Position numbers and translations under genes: made by a program
NCBI GenBank assembly: GCA_018242425.1
Contig: JAFEBX010000003.1
Coordinates: 124,001-188,000, forward strand
Reading direction: 5' to 3'
Length of the DNA stretch: 64,000 bases
Origin: Pseudomonadota bacterium
GTDB lineage: Bacteria; Pseudomonadota; Gammaproteobacteria; Xanthomonadales; Xanthomonadaceae
Notes under the pieces: generated by a model
The model's database searches: none
The model's input: the letters and a program-made list of their open reading frames with translations, nothing else
What the model was told of the DNA's origin: nothing
Part shown: positions 34,472-44,764 of the stretch, piece after piece
Numbering within the stretch: position 1 is the first letter of the stretch
Layout of the letters: every line of letters begins with the position of its first letter

Positions 34472-35845
34472 TCAGGCAACGGCGCGTGGAAGGGTAACCC
34501 GGACCAGCAGTCCTGGGTGATGGTCGCGCAATTCGATGCGGCCACCGTGGCGGTTCGCGATCGCGCGCACCAGGCTCAAGCCCAGCCCGCTACCCGGCGA
34601 ACCGCGATGCGCTTCCAGCCGTTCGAAACGGTCGAACACGCGCAGGCGATCTTCCTCGGGAATCCCGGCGCCCTGGTCGGCGACATCGATGACGACGACA
34701 GGTCCCTGCGGCCGCACGGCGAGTTGCACCACGCTGCCATCGGGCGTGTATTTGATCGCGTTGTCGAGCAGGTTCAACACCATCTGGAACAACTGGTCGG
34801 CATCGCCCTGCGCATCCGCCGCATCACCACCCAGCTCGATGCGGATGCCGCGTTCCGCCGCGATCGGTGCGTACATGTCCTGCGCGTCTTCCAGCAAAGG
34901 CCACAACGCCACTCGCGGCGCGTCCAGCCCGAGGGATTGCGCTTCGATGCGAGACAGCCGCAGCAAGCCGGCGAACGTGCCGAGCAACTGGTCGGTGTCG
35001 TTGACGGCGGTATCCAGCGAAGTCCGTTGCGACGATCCCGGCTCCGCGTCCTCGCGCAAATCGTCGAGCCGATTGCGCAGGCGCGTGAGCGGCGTGCGCA
35101 GGTCGTGGGCAATGTGGTCGGTGGCGGCACGCACCCCTGCCATCAGGCCGCCGATGCGATCGAGCATGCTGTTGAAGCGCTGGGCGAGGCGATCGAAGGC
35201 GTCGCCGCTGCCGTCGACGCGAACGCGTTGCGTCATGTCGCCGGCGGTGATGCGTTCGGTGGCGATATCGAGTGCGCGCAGCCTCGATGCAACCAGGCGC
35301 ATGATCAGCCAGCCGAGCAACACACCCAGCACGCCCGCGGCGATCAGTGCGGCGATCGAGGCCCGCAGCATCAGGCTCCGGAAACCATCCTGCGCGCGCG
35401 TGTGCAAGGCCACCACCAACACGCTGCCGTCACCGAGCGGCGTTGCATGCGCCATCGTGTTGGCATCGTCATCGGTGTCGTCGTCGATGAATTCATAGCT
35501 GTGGCTGGCGCCGACGGCCGTCGGCATGCCGCCTGCGGGCAGCGGCAATGCCGTTCCCGCCAGCAAGCGGCCATTGGCATCCCACAATGCGTATGCACTG
35601 TCGGGGTCGTCGGGCTGCTCGGTGCGCGATCGCACTTCCTCGCGCAATGCCGGCAGGCCACCCGAACGCGCGACTTCGACAAGGCCGGCAGTCTGCAGGC
35701 GCAGGACGTCCTGGCTGTCCTTCTCGAGCAGCACGGATACGCCGAAATACACGCCGGCGCCGAGCAGCATGAAGGCCAGCAGGAAGGCGGCCGACACCAT
35801 CAGCGCAAGGCGCCGGCTGGTCGAACGCCACGGCCACGTCGCCAT
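34472..35845 (-). CDS. Sensor histidine kinase
   Basis: A 457-residue membrane kinase: two helices (about 13-35 and 160-185) enclose a periplasmic domain with an unusual Asp-rich turn (FIDDDTDDDAN), followed by HAMP, the H-box DHIAHDLRTPLTRL, N-box LLDNAIKYTPDG, and G-boxes DQGAGIP and GSGLGLSLV. The type is close to QseC/TctE-like sensors. The acidic turn could bind cations. It follows the regulator gene by six bases. Confidence 0.9.
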   Translation of the reverse strand: MATWPWRSTSRRLALMVSAAFLLAFMLLGAGVYFGVSVLLEKDSQDVLRLQTAGLVEVARSGGLPALREEVRSRTEQPDDPDSAYALWDANGRLLAGTALPLPAGGMPTAVGASHSYEFIDDDTDDDANTMAHATPLGDGSVLVVALHTRAQDGFRSLMLRASIAALIAAGVLGVLLGWLIMRLVASRLRALDIATERITAGDMTQRVRVDGSGDAFDRLAQRFNSMLDRIGGLMAGVRAATDHIAHDLRTPLTRLRNRLDDLREDAEPGSSQRTSLDTAVNDTDQLLGTFAGLLRLSRIEAQSLGLDAPRVALWPLLEDAQDMYAPIAAERGIRIELGGDAADAQGDADQLFQMVLNLLDNAIKYTPDGSVVQLAVRPQGPVVVIDVADQGAGIPEEDRLRVFDRFERLEAHRGSPGSGLGLSLVRAIANRHGGRIELRDHHPGLLVRVTLPRAVA

Positions 35846-35851
35846 CGGGAA

Positions 35852-36526
35852 CTAGCCGTCCAGTCGGTAACCGGCGCCGCGCACCGTCTGCAGCAGCGGA
35901 CGGTCGAAGCCGTGGTCGATCTTCTGTCGCAGGCGGCTGATGTGGACGTCGATGACGTTGGTCTGCGGATCGAAGTGGTAGTCCCACACCGATTCGAGCA
36001 GCATGGTGCGGGTGACGACGCGTCCGGCGTGGCGCATCAGGTATTCGAGCAGACGGAATTCACGCGGCTGCAGTTCGATGCGCTTGCCGGCGCGGATCGC
36101 CTCGCGCTTGAGCAGGTCGAGCTCGAGGTCGGCGATCTTCAGCCGCACCGGTTCGGAGCCACCCGAATTGCCGCGACGGGCGATGCTGTCGAGGCGCGCA
36201 CTCAGTTCGGCGTAGGCGAACGGTTTGGCGAGGTAATCATCGGCACCGGCGCGCAAGCCTTCGACGCGATGTTCGACATCGCCAAGCGCGGTGAGCAGCA
36301 GCACCGGCGTACGGTTGCCGGCGCCGCGCAGGGTGCGCAACACGGTCAGGCCATCGAGTGCCGGCAGCATGCGATCCATGACGATGGCGTCGTACTGCTC
36401 GGTGGTGGCGAGGAACAGGCCTTCGCGACCGTCACTGGCGCCATCGACGGTATGGCCGTCCTCGCGCAATCCCTTGAGGACGAAATCCGCCGTTTGCGTA
36501 TCGTCCTCGATTACCAGGATGCGCAT
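35852..36526 (-). CDS. OmpR-family response regulator
   Basis: A 224-residue regulator with a receiver domain (acidic pair Glu-Asp-Asp at 7-9, phospho-Asp51, Lys in LAKPFAY) and a winged-helix DNA-binding domain (about 128-224, with [22 protein letters not shown] and [11 protein letters not shown]). It heads the regulator-kinase-phosphatase run. Two small secreted-protein genes lie directly upstream on the same strand and are candidate targets. Confidence 0.92.
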   Translation of the reverse strand: MRILVIEDDTQTADFVLKGLREDGHTVDGASDGREGLFLATTEQYDAIVMDRMLPALDGLTVLRTLRGAGNRTPVLLLTALGDVEHRVEGLRAGADDYLAKPFAYAELSARLDSIARRGNSGGSEPVRLKIADLELDLLKREAIRAGKRIELQPREFRLLEYLMRHAGRVVTRTMLLESVWDYHFDPQTNVIDVHISRLRQKIDHGFDRPLLQTVRGAGYRLDG

Positions 36527-36558
36527 GCACCAACTCCACTCGGATTGAAACCGCGAGC

Positions 36559-36846
36559 TTAATGCTTCGCTGGTGTGTTTCGTGCATCGGGCTGCGGGTC
36601 GGGCTTCGCCGCCGGCAGCGCCGACTTCGGCATGTTCCAGCGTTCGCAGATACCCAGGCGGCTGCGGCGTGCGCAGCGGCGCAGCACTTTCCTGCGGGCG
36701 TGGTTGGCGCCGTTGCCGGGATCGACGGGATCAGCCGTCGTCGCGGCGGGTTCCGCGCCCACGGCCTGGACGACGACAGGCACGGCGTGCGCCGACGCGC
36801 CCACCATCACCAGCAATCCCGCGATGAACAACGCCCGCCACATCAT
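36559..36846 (-). CDS. Small secreted basic protein
   Basis: A protein of about 95 residues that I do not recognise. A signal peptide of about 22 residues ends in Ala-His-Ala. The mature part has an Ala/Pro/Asp-rich segment, a basic stretch with two Cys ([20 protein letters not shown]) and a Pro-rich tail. GAGGA lies a few bases before a tandem ATG ATG (36846 or 36843). It ends 33 bases upstream of the response regulator start. Confidence 0.55.
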   Translation of the reverse strand: MMWRALFIAGLLVMVGASAHAVPVVVQAVGAEPAATTADPVDPGNGANHARRKVLRRCARRSRLGICERWNMPKSALPAAKPDPQPDARNTPAKH

Positions 36847-36871
36847 CCCGTCCTCCATGCTCTCAAGACGA

Positions 36872-36896
36872 AACCGCCCGCGCAGGGCGGGCGGTT
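36872..36896. terminator. Hairpin terminator between two small secreted-protein genes
   Basis: A perfect 10-bp stem AACCGCCCGC / GCGGGCGGTT encloses a five-base loop. It lies downstream of the His/Lys-rich protein gene (minus strand), followed on that strand by TCGTC rather than a long T-run. Confidence 0.6.
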
Positions 36897-36949
36897 CGTC
36901 GGTTCACGCGATGCGGGCGCCCTGCGGCCCCGCATCGGGTGCGCGTCCC

Positions 36950-37192
36950 TTACTTGGCCGGGGTCGCGTCCTTGGGTGCATCCATGCTGGCGTCGGTCTT
37001 GGCGGCAGCAGCCTTGTGGGTCTTGTGATGCGCCTTGTGATGGGCCTTCTTGTGGTGATGCTTGGCCATCGGCTTGGCATCGGATGCGGCAGCGGCCGGA
37101 GCGTCGGCCTTGGCCGGGGTGGCGTCCTGTGCGAAGGCGACATTGGCGCCGAAAGCGAGCAGGCCGGCGAACAGCAGGGCGGAGAGCTTCAT
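36950..37192 (-). CDS. Small secreted His/Lys/Ala-rich protein (acid-shock-like)
   Basis: An 80-residue protein. The first 21 residues form a clear signal peptide ending Ala-Phe-Ala-Gln. The mature part is low in complexity: Ala-rich, then a [16 protein letters not shown] block, then Ala/Asp/Lys. The composition recalls the acid-shock protein Asr, which buffers the periplasm, but could also bind metals. GAGGAAG lies nine bases before the ATG at 37192 and settles the start over a longer frame. Confidence 0.6.
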   Translation of the reverse strand: MKLSALLFAGLLAFGANVAFAQDATPAKADAPAAAASDAKPMAKHHHKKAHHKAHHKTHKAAAAKTDASMDAPKDATPAK

Positions 37193-37289
37193 TTGAACTT
37201 CCTCATGACTGTGGGGGGGGCGACACGCGGTGGGGACATCCACCGTGGAGCCACAGTGCGCCGCCGGGGCTCCCCGCAGGTTTGCCCAA

Positions 37290-37309
37290 ACATGAACATT
37301 TGGTCATGT
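37290..37309. promoter_or_regulatory. Inverted repeat ACATGA-N8-TCATGT
   Basis: A perfect 6-bp inverted repeat with an 8-base spacer, about 98 bp upstream of the His/Lys-rich protein ATG. It has the size of a dimeric regulator site. Which protein binds it is unknown. Confidence 0.35.
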
Positions 37310-37329
37310 CCGGCGCGATGTCATTCTCG

Positions 37330-37433
37330 CGTCATGACGCACCTGCAGCATGGAAGGCCATTGCAGGGAAGAAACGCGGGGGATGGAGCCTCCACCCTAT
37401 TGCCTGTGGCGCCCCTCCGGGCGCCATTTTTCA
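37330..37433 (+). ncRNA. Candidate small RNA
   Basis: The stretch from about 37330 to the terminator at 37433 has no open frame of note but several GGA motifs (ATGGAAGG, GGGGGATGGAG) and C-rich segments (GCCTCCACCC and the CTCC terminator loop). These suit an RsmA/CsrA-binding or C-rich-loop small RNA of the kind known in xanthomonads. No convincing promoter is seen; the 5' end is a guess. Confidence 0.35.
37406..37433 (+). terminator. Strong plus-strand terminator with no plus-strand gene before it
   Basis: TGGCGCCC-CTCC-GGGCGCCA is a perfect 8-bp stem with a CTCC loop, followed by TTTTTC on the plus strand. Both neighbouring genes (rpe and the His/Lys-rich protein) are on the minus strand, so it implies an unlisted plus-strand transcript. 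Confidence 0.7.
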
Positions 37434-37446
37434 TGACGCATCAGGT

Positions 37447-38118
37447 TCAGCGGACAGCAGAGACTGCAGCCTTCATGTCCGCGATGATCTTGCCGTAGTC
37501 GGCGTGGCCGAAGATGGCCGATCCGGCGACGAAGGTGTCGGCGCCGGCGGCGGCGATCTCGCCGATGTTGTCCGTCTTCACGCCGCCGTCGACCTCCAGG
37601 CGGATCGGCTTGCCGAGGGCCGTGATGCGCGCACGCACTTCGCGCAGCTTGCGCAGGGTGGACGGAATGAAGGCCTGGCCGCCGAAACCGGGGTTGACCG
37701 ACATCAGCAACACGTAATCGAGGTCTTCCAGCAAATAGTCGAGGACATCGACCGGCGTTGCCGGGTTCAACACCACGCCGGGCTGGCAGCCGCTCGCGCG
37801 GATCAGCTGCACGGTGCGGTGCGGATGCAGGGAAGCTTCGGGATGGAAGCTGATGTGGGTCGCACCAGCGTTGGCGAACATCGGCACCAGGGCATCGACC
37901 GGCTCGACCATCAGGTGGACGTCGATCGGCGCGGTGACGCCGTGCTTGCGCAAGGCCTCGCACACCATCGGACCGATGGTGAGGTTGGGCACGTAATGGT
38001 TGTCCATCACGTCGAAATGCACCCAGTCGGCGCCGGCGGCAAGGACATCGTCGACCTCTGCGCCAAGACGGGCGAAATCGGCGGACAGGATCGAAGGGGC
38101 GATGACGGTGGATTGCAT
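37447..38118 (-). CDS. rpe: Ribulose-phosphate 3-epimerase
   Basis: A 223-residue TIM-barrel enzyme: [54 protein letters not shown] and [11 protein letters not shown] are all in place. It interconverts ribulose-5-phosphate and xylulose-5-phosphate. The ATG at 38118 is divergent from purC with 63 bp between. Confidence 0.97.
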   Translation of the reverse strand: MQSTVIAPSILSADFARLGAEVDDVLAAGADWVHFDVMDNHYVPNLTIGPMVCEALRKHGVTAPIDVHLMVEPVDALVPMFANAGATHISFHPEASLHPHRTVQLIRASGCQPGVVLNPATPVDVLDYLLEDLDYVLLMSVNPGFGGQAFIPSTLRKLREVRARITALGKPIRLEVDGGVKTDNIGEIAAAGADTFVAGSAIFGHADYGKIIADMKAAVSAVR

Positions 38119-38154
38119 GGCCGCATGATACCTGCCCGCCGGGCGGCGGCCCGA

Positions 38155-38160
38155 TACAAT
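38155..38160 (+). promoter_or_regulatory. -10-like element before purC
   Basis: TACAAT lies 22 bases before the purC GTG, within the short divergent spacer. A clear -35 box is not seen. Confidence 0.4.
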
Positions 38161-38181
38161 GGTTTTTTGCCGGAGCCTCGC

Positions 38182-39075
38182 GTGGCCACCACCCTCTCGC
38201 AGTCCGACCTGCCCGGTCTCGACCTGATCCATCGCGGCAAGGTCCGCGACGTCTACGACCTGCACGATGGCCGCCTGCTGATGGTCGCCAGCGATCGCCT
38301 GTCGGCGTTCGACGTGGTGCTGCCCGACCCGATTCCCGGCAAGGGCGAGATGCTCACGCAGATCAGCAATTTCTGGTTCGCACGGACCGCGCACCTGCTG
38401 CCCAACCACCTGACCGGCGATGACGTCGCCAGCGTGCTGCCGGTCGGCGTCGATCCGGCGCTGTACGCCAAGCGCAGCGTGGTGACGAAGAAGTTGAAGC
38501 CGGTGCCGGTGGAATGCATCGCGCGCGGCTACCTGATCGGCAGCGGCTGGAAGGATTACCAGGCCAGCGGCAAGGTCAGCGGCATCGAATTGCCCGCGGG
38601 ATTGCAGCAGGCGCAACAGTTGCCGCAGGCGATCTTCACGCCATCGACCAAGGCCGCGGTCGGCGACCACGACGAGAACATCGACTTCGCCACGGCGGTC
38701 GCTACCGTCGGCGAACCGCTCGCGACGCAGGTGCGCGACGCCACGCTGAAGCTGTATGCGTTCGCCCGCGACTACGCCGCCGAACGCGGCATCATCCTTG
38801 CCGACACCAAGTTCGAATTCGGCACCGATGACAGCGGCACGCTCTATGTGATGGACGAAATGCTGACGCCCGATTCGTCGCGCTACTGGCCGGCCGACAG
38901 CTACGAAGTCGGCACCAGCCCGCCGAGCTACGACAAGCAGTTCGTGCGCGACTATCTGGAAACGCTGGACTGGAACAAGCGCGCCCCAGGCCCGAACGTG
39001 CCCGCCGATGTCATCGCGAAAACGCGCGCAAAGTACGCTGAAGCGCTGCAACGCCTCGCAGGAATCGACGCATGA
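38182..39075 (+). CDS. purC: Phosphoribosylaminoimidazole-succinocarboxamide synthase
   Basis: A 297-residue SAICAR synthetase of the long, yeast-like type. It has GKVRDVYDL, the ATP-binding [36 protein letters not shown], and ADTKFEFG. It joins aspartate to CAIR in purine synthesis. The start is GTG at 38182 with CGGAG eight bases upstream; the frame runs far upstream through rpe antisense but that part is a shadow. It overlaps the next gene by four bases. Confidence 0.96.
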   Translation: MATTLSQSDLPGLDLIHRGKVRDVYDLHDGRLLMVASDRLSAFDVVLPDPIPGKGEMLTQISNFWFARTAHLLPNHLTGDDVASVLPVGVDPALYAKRSVVTKKLKPVPVECIARGYLIGSGWKDYQASGKVSGIELPAGLQQAQQLPQAIFTPSTKAAVGDHDENIDFATAVATVGEPLATQVRDATLKLYAFARDYAAERGIILADTKFEFGTDDSGTLYVMDEMLTPDSSRYWPADSYEVGTSPPSYDKQFVRDYLETLDWNKRAPGPNVPADVIAKTRAKYAEALQRLAGIDA

Positions 39076-39551
39076 ACGCACAAGCGGAACGCCCGGTCGA
39101 CCGCTGGTTCTCGAGCTATTCGGGCGACCACGTCAATCCGACCAACCAGCTGATCCACGTGATCTGCGTCCCGGCCATCTTCTGGTCGGTGATCGCCCTG
39201 CTGTGGTGCATCCCGGTGCCGGGCTCGCTGTTCCGCCAGGGCCTGTGGGCGGCGCTGGCGATGTTCATCGCATGGTCGTACTACTTCCGGTTGTCGCGTC
39301 CGCTCGGCCTCGGCATGCTGCTGGCATTCATCGTGATTTCGTGGAGCATGCGCTGGTTGCACGGTGCGATCGGCGGCATGCAACTGACCTGGCTGGCGCT
39401 GGCGGTGTTCGTCGTCGCGTGGATCGGCCAGTTCGTCGGCCACAAGATCGAAGGTCGCAAGCCGAGCTTCTTCACCGATCTCACCTACCTGCTGATCGGC
39501 CCGTTGTGGGTGCTCGCCAAGCTCTATCGCAAGCTCGGCATCAAGTACTGA
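39072..39551 (+). CDS. Mpo1-like (DUF962) membrane protein
   Basis: A 159-residue protein with three to four hydrophobic helices. The His-containing motifs [13 protein letters not shown] and [18 protein letters not shown] fit the Mpo1/YGL010w family, whose yeast member is an Fe-dependent 2-hydroxy fatty acid dioxygenase. The end [12 protein letters not shown] is also typical. It is coupled to purC (ATGA overlap). The bacterial substrate is unknown. Confidence 0.8.
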   Translation: MNAQAERPVDRWFSSYSGDHVNPTNQLIHVICVPAIFWSVIALLWCIPVPGSLFRQGLWAALAMFIAWSYYFRLSRPLGLGMLLAFIVISWSMRWLHGAIGGMQLTWLALAVFVVAWIGQFVGHKIEGRKPSFFTDLTYLLIGPLWVLAKLYRKLGIKY

Positions 39552-39552
39552 A

Positions 39553-40461
39553 ATGACCGCGGGCGAGCTGCGCGGGCGCGACATCGCCCTGCTGATGCTG
39601 GTCTGCCTGACCTGGGCCTGCAATTTCCTGACCTCGGCGATCGCGCTGCGCGAAGTGCCGCCGATCCTGTTCACCGCGCTGCGCTTCATCCTGCTGTTGA
39701 TCCCGCTGTTGCCGTTGATGCGGCGCCCTCCGCACGGGCAATGGCCACGATTGATCGCCAGTTCGCCGCTGATTGGCGTGCTGCATTTCACCCTCGGTTT
39801 CGTCTCGGTGAAACTGGCCGGGCAACTCGCCTCGCCCGCCATCCTGATGCAGAGCTATGTGCCGATGACGCCGCTGCTGGCGTGGTGGCTGCTCGGCGAG
39901 CGCTTCGGCTGGCGCACGGGACTGGCGATCGCCACGAGCTTCGTCGGCGTGCTGGTGCTCGGCCTCGACCCCGACGTGCTGGCGAAACCCATGGCATCGG
40001 TCGCGATGCTTGTGGCAGCGTTGATGCTGGCGATCGCCACCATCGTCATGAAGGGACAGTCCGGCATCAGCGTGTGGTCGCAGCAGGGCTGGATGGCCGC
40101 ACTCAGCATCATCCCGTTGCTGGCGTTGAGCGCATGGCTGGAACCGGGCGCATTCGCGCAATTGCCGCACGCCTCCTGGAAGGCGTGGTTCGGCGTGGCG
40201 TTCGCGGCCTATGTCTCGTCGTTGCTCGGCCACGGCCTGTATTACACGCTCGTGCAGCGCCGCCCGGTCGCGCAATTGATGCCGTGGCTGCTGCTGGTGC
40301 CGGTATTCGCGATTGCGCTCGGCATTGCCTTCTATGGCGATCGACCGGGAGCGCGGGTGTGGATCGGTGGCGCGCTGGTGCTGGGCGGCGTCTTCGCCAT
40401 CGCCATCCGCCAGCTGCAGCGCGGTCGTCAGTCGATATCGCCGCCGGTGCCTGAAACCTGA
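39553..40461 (+). CDS. EamA/DMT-family transporter
   Basis: A 302-residue protein with ten predicted membrane helices arranged as two EamA repeats (LTWACNFLTSAIALREVPP near the start; the second repeat from about 150). Family members export amino acids or metabolites. It starts one base after the Mpo1-like stop and overlaps the nhaA 3' end by 34 bases on the other strand. Confidence 0.85.
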   Translation: MTAGELRGRDIALLMLVCLTWACNFLTSAIALREVPPILFTALRFILLLIPLLPLMRRPPHGQWPRLIASSPLIGVLHFTLGFVSVKLAGQLASPAILMQSYVPMTPLLAWWLLGERFGWRTGLAIATSFVGVLVLGLDPDVLAKPMASVAMLVAALMLAIATIVMKGQSGISVWSQQGWMAALSIIPLLALSAWLEPGAFAQLPHASWKAWFGVAFAAYVSSLLGHGLYYTLVQRRPVAQLMPWLLLVPVFAIALGIAFYGDRPGARVWIGGALVLGGVFAIAIRQLQRGRQSISPPVPET

Positions 40462-41636
40462 TTCGCCTTGCGTGGAACGTAGCGCAACCACGCCAATCCC
40501 AGCAGGGCCGAGATCAGCGATCCGCACAACACGCCAAGCACGGCGCCATCGAAGCGCGGTGCATCGCCGCCGAATGCCAGCGTCGCGATGAACAGGCTCA
40601 TGGTGAAACCGATGCCGCAGAGCATGCCGAGGCCGGGCAATGCGCCCAGCGAAATCCCTGCCGGCAGCCTGGAGACGCGCGTGAAGTGACAGAACAATGC
40701 ACCCGCGCAGATCCCGAGCGGCTTGCCAAGCACCAGTCCCGCGATCACCGCCAGCGGCACGCCTTGCGCGAGATCGCGCAACTGGAAACCGTGCAGCGAC
40801 AACCCGGCATTGGCGAAGGCGAACAGCGGCAGGATGGCGTAGGCTACCCACGGGTGCAGCGCGTGTTCGAGTGTCTCGAGCGGCGTGCCGGCATCGTCAT
40901 CGTGGTTGGCGCGATGCGGGATCATCATTCCCGTCACCACGCCCGCCAGCGTGGCGTGCACGCCCGAATGCAGCAGGCAGACCCACATCGCCACGCCGAT
41001 CAGCAGGTATGGCCACACGCTGCCGACGTTCCTGCGGTTCAACGCCAGCATCGCCAGCCACGCCAGCACAGCGCCGCCCAAGGCCAGCCACGACAGCTGG
41101 CCGGCGTAGAACAACGCGATGATCAGGATCGCGCCGAGATCATCGGCGACGGCGATCGTCGACAGCAGCAACCGCAACGCGGTCGGCACGCGACGACCGA
41201 GCAATGCCAGCACCCCGAGCGAGAACGCGATATCGGTCGCGGTGGGAATCGCCCAACCGCGATGCGCGCCGGAATCGGCATTCGAAAGCGCGACATAGAG
41301 GACGCCGGGAACGACCATGCCGCCAAGGGCGCAGGCTACCGGCAGCCACAACTGGCCGCGCCCGGACAATTGCCCCGACACCGTTTCGCGCTTGATCTCC
41401 AGCGCCACCAGCAGGAAGAACACCGCCATCAGGCCGTCGTTGATCCAGTGCAATGCGTGGCCGCGCCATTCCGCAAGGATGTCCTGCCACGGCGAATTGG
41501 CGATCACCAATGACAGCGCGGCTGCGACGATCAGCAGCAATCCACCCGCCGCTTCCAGCCGGAAGAATTCCCGCAGCGCGCGCAAGGCGCGCAGGCGCAC
41601 GGCGAGGCGAACGGGTTTCGTGACGTGGTCCGGCAT
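40428..41636 (-). CDS. nhaA: Na+/H+ antiporter NhaA
   Basis: A 402-residue antiporter with about twelve helices. It shows IPTATDIAFSLGVLALLG, the AVADDLGAILIIALFY motif with the two essential aspartates, and GIGFTMSLFIATLAF. It uses proton entry to expel sodium. MPDHV at 41636 is the chosen start; an upstream ATG would add sixteen residues. The 3' end overlaps the convergent EamA gene by 34 bases. Confidence 0.93.
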   Translation of the reverse strand: MPDHVTKPVRLAVRLRALRALREFFRLEAAGGLLLIVAAALSLVIANSPWQDILAEWRGHALHWINDGLMAVFFLLVALEIKRETVSGQLSGRGQLWLPVACALGGMVVPGVLYVALSNADSGAHRGWAIPTATDIAFSLGVLALLGRRVPTALRLLLSTIAVADDLGAILIIALFYAGQLSWLALGGAVLAWLAMLALNRRNVGSVWPYLLIGVAMWVCLLHSGVHATLAGVVTGMMIPHRANHDDDAGTPLETLEHALHPWVAYAILPLFAFANAGLSLHGFQLRDLAQGVPLAVIAGLVLGKPLGICAGALFCHFTRVSRLPAGISLGALPGLGMLCGIGFTMSLFIATLAFGGDAPRFDGAVLGVLCGSLISALLGLAWLRYVPRKANQVSGTGGDID

Positions 41637-41743
41637 TTCCACAGTGTCGCCGATTCCCGCCGACCGTTGCCACACCATCGTCATCGAAAGTACATCCACG
41701 CTGGCTAGCGTGCAGTCCTCCCGATCCACATGTTTCCCCCGGC

Positions 41744-42310
41744 ATGCTGCTCCACAAGACCGAACTCGCACGCGCGACACTCGCCCGCACCGGAACCGAA
41801 CTGGGCCGGCGCGAACGCCAGGTACTGATCCTCTGCGACGGACGGCGCGGCATTGATGCCATCGCCTCGATGTTCGGCGTGGAATCGCTGGGGATAATCC
41901 AGTCGCTGATCGCCTCGGGCTATCTGGTGCAGGATGGCGCCGCGCCTGCGCGCGCCGTCGCGACGCCTGCACCGCGTCTACCCCAATCACGACGCTCGAT
42001 GGCTGCGTGCAAGATGTACATGATCGACATGCTGCAACTGCAACGCACGCCGACAGCGGCATCGCTGGCAGTGGCGCTGCAGACCGCGCAGGACGACGAC
42101 GAACGCGTACTGGCGCTGGTCGATGCACTGGGCTGGCTGCGCACGGCGACCAAGGCATCGGTGTGCGAACGCGTGGCCGAGCGGCTCAAGGAAATCGTGC
42201 CCGAGGCCTACCTCGCCGGCATCGAGGCGGCGTGGCAGCAGATGATCGTCAACGACCTGTCAGCGGCCGACGCCGGCAGCAACGTGCTCCGGTTCGAAGC
42301 CCGCGCCTGA
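41744..42310 (+). CDS. Hypothetical protein, possible winged-helix domain
   Basis: A 188-residue protein that I do not recognise. The first 65 residues (GRRERQVLILCDGRRGIDA, FGVESLGIIQSLIASGYL) look like a winged-helix of the kind found before tetratricopeptide or PatA-like domains. A Pro/Ala-rich hinge follows, then a helical domain (about 90-188) rich in Ala, Glu and Leu. It has good codon character and lies between nhaA (divergent) and hmgA (convergent, one base apart). Confidence 0.65.
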   Translation: MLLHKTELARATLARTGTELGRRERQVLILCDGRRGIDAIASMFGVESLGIIQSLIASGYLVQDGAAPARAVATPAPRLPQSRRSMAACKMYMIDMLQLQRTPTAASLAVALQTAQDDDERVLALVDALGWLRTATKASVCERVAERLKEIVPEAYLAGIEAAWQQMIVNDLSAADAGSNVLRFEARA

Positions 42311-42311
42311 C

Positions 42312-43609
<1,298 letters not shown>

Positions 43610-43610
<1 letters not shown>

Positions 43611-44695
43611 TACAGCACGCCGCGCTGCATCTGGTCGCGCTCGATCGATTCGAACAGCGCCTGGAAGTTGCCTTCGCCGAAGCCTTCGTTGCCCTTGCGC
43701 TGGATGATCTCGAAGAAGATCGGGCCGAACGCGTTCTTGGTGAAGATCTGCAGCAACTTGCGCTGGTGCGTTTCCGGATCGGCGTCGATCAGGATCTTGT
43801 TCCTGGCCAGGCGCGGCACGTCCTCGCCATGGTTGGGCACGCGCATGTCGATCACGTCGAAATAGGTGTCCGGCGTATCGAGGAAATCCACGCCCTTGGC
43901 GCGCATCGCTTCCACCGAGTCGTAGATGTTGTCGGTGAACAGCGCGATGTGCTGGATGCCCTCGCCCTTGTATTCGCGCAGGTATTCGTTGATTTGCGAC
44001 TTCTCGTCGCTGGATTCGTTCAGCGGGATGCGCACGATGCCGTCCGGCGCGGTCATCGCCTTGGACAGCAGGCCGGTCTTGGCGCCCTTGATGTCGAAGT
44101 AGCGGATCTCGCGGAAGTTGAACAGCTTCTCGTAGTAGTCCGACCACTTCTGCATGTTGCCGAGGAAGAGGTTGTGGGTCAGGTGATCGATGAAGGTCAG
44201 CCCGAAGCCCGGCGGGTTCTGGTCGACGCCGGCCAGCGGCGCGAAATCGGCGTAAAGGTCGTCGCGGCCGTCATCGATCAGGTAGAGCATGCAGTCGCCG
44301 ATGCCCTTGATCACCGGCGCGTCGACGGCGCCGGTCCCGGGGCGGACGTCCATCTTCTCGCCGCCGCTGGCCAGCACGTGCTCCAGCACTTCGGCGCTGG
44401 GCGTGCGGAAACGGATCGCGAAACCGCAGGCCGACGGACCGTGCTTCTGCGCGAAGTCGGAAGCGAATGAGTCCACGGTTTCATTGAGCAGGAAGTTGAT
44501 GCGGCCCTGGCGGAACAGGGTGATGTCGCGCGACTTGTGCTTCGCCACCGCGGTGAAGCCGAGGTTCTCGAGGTAGGCACGCATGGCCTGGCCGTGGCCA
44601 CCCGGCGCCGCGAACTCGACGAACTCGAATCCGTTGATCCCCATCGGGTTCTCGAAAGTGGTGACCGTCATACCGACGTTGGGTTGCGCATTCAT
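43610..44695 (-). CDS. hppD: 4-hydroxyphenylpyruvate dioxygenase
   Basis: A 361-residue VOC-fold dioxygenase. Metal ligands match His in [15 protein letters not shown], His in [13 protein letters not shown], and Glu in [12 protein letters not shown]; the C-terminal [20 protein letters not shown] gate helix is intact. It converts 4-hydroxyphenylpyruvate to homogentisate. GAGGAAG precedes the ATG at 44695. It heads the hppD-hmgA operon. Confidence 0.96.
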
Positions 44696-44729
44696 GGCAA
44701 GCTTCCTCTCGTTGAACCCCCATTCTATA

Positions 44730-44743
44730 GTTTCAATTGCAAC
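44730..44743. promoter_or_regulatory. Likely MarR operator between hppD and its regulator
   Basis: GTTTCAATTGCAAC is a 14-bp palindrome with one mismatch, in the 69-bp divergent spacer. A near copy lies before fahA at 29066. Adjacent CTATAGAAT on the hppD strand may be part of the promoter. Confidence 0.65.
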
Positions 44744-44764
44744 CATCTCAAGGGACCCCCGCAG

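Noticed and set aside
34517..36562. Long plus-strand open frame opposite the histidine kinase and regulator
   Set aside because: The kinase and regulator motifs on the other strand are complete; this frame has no recognisable domain.
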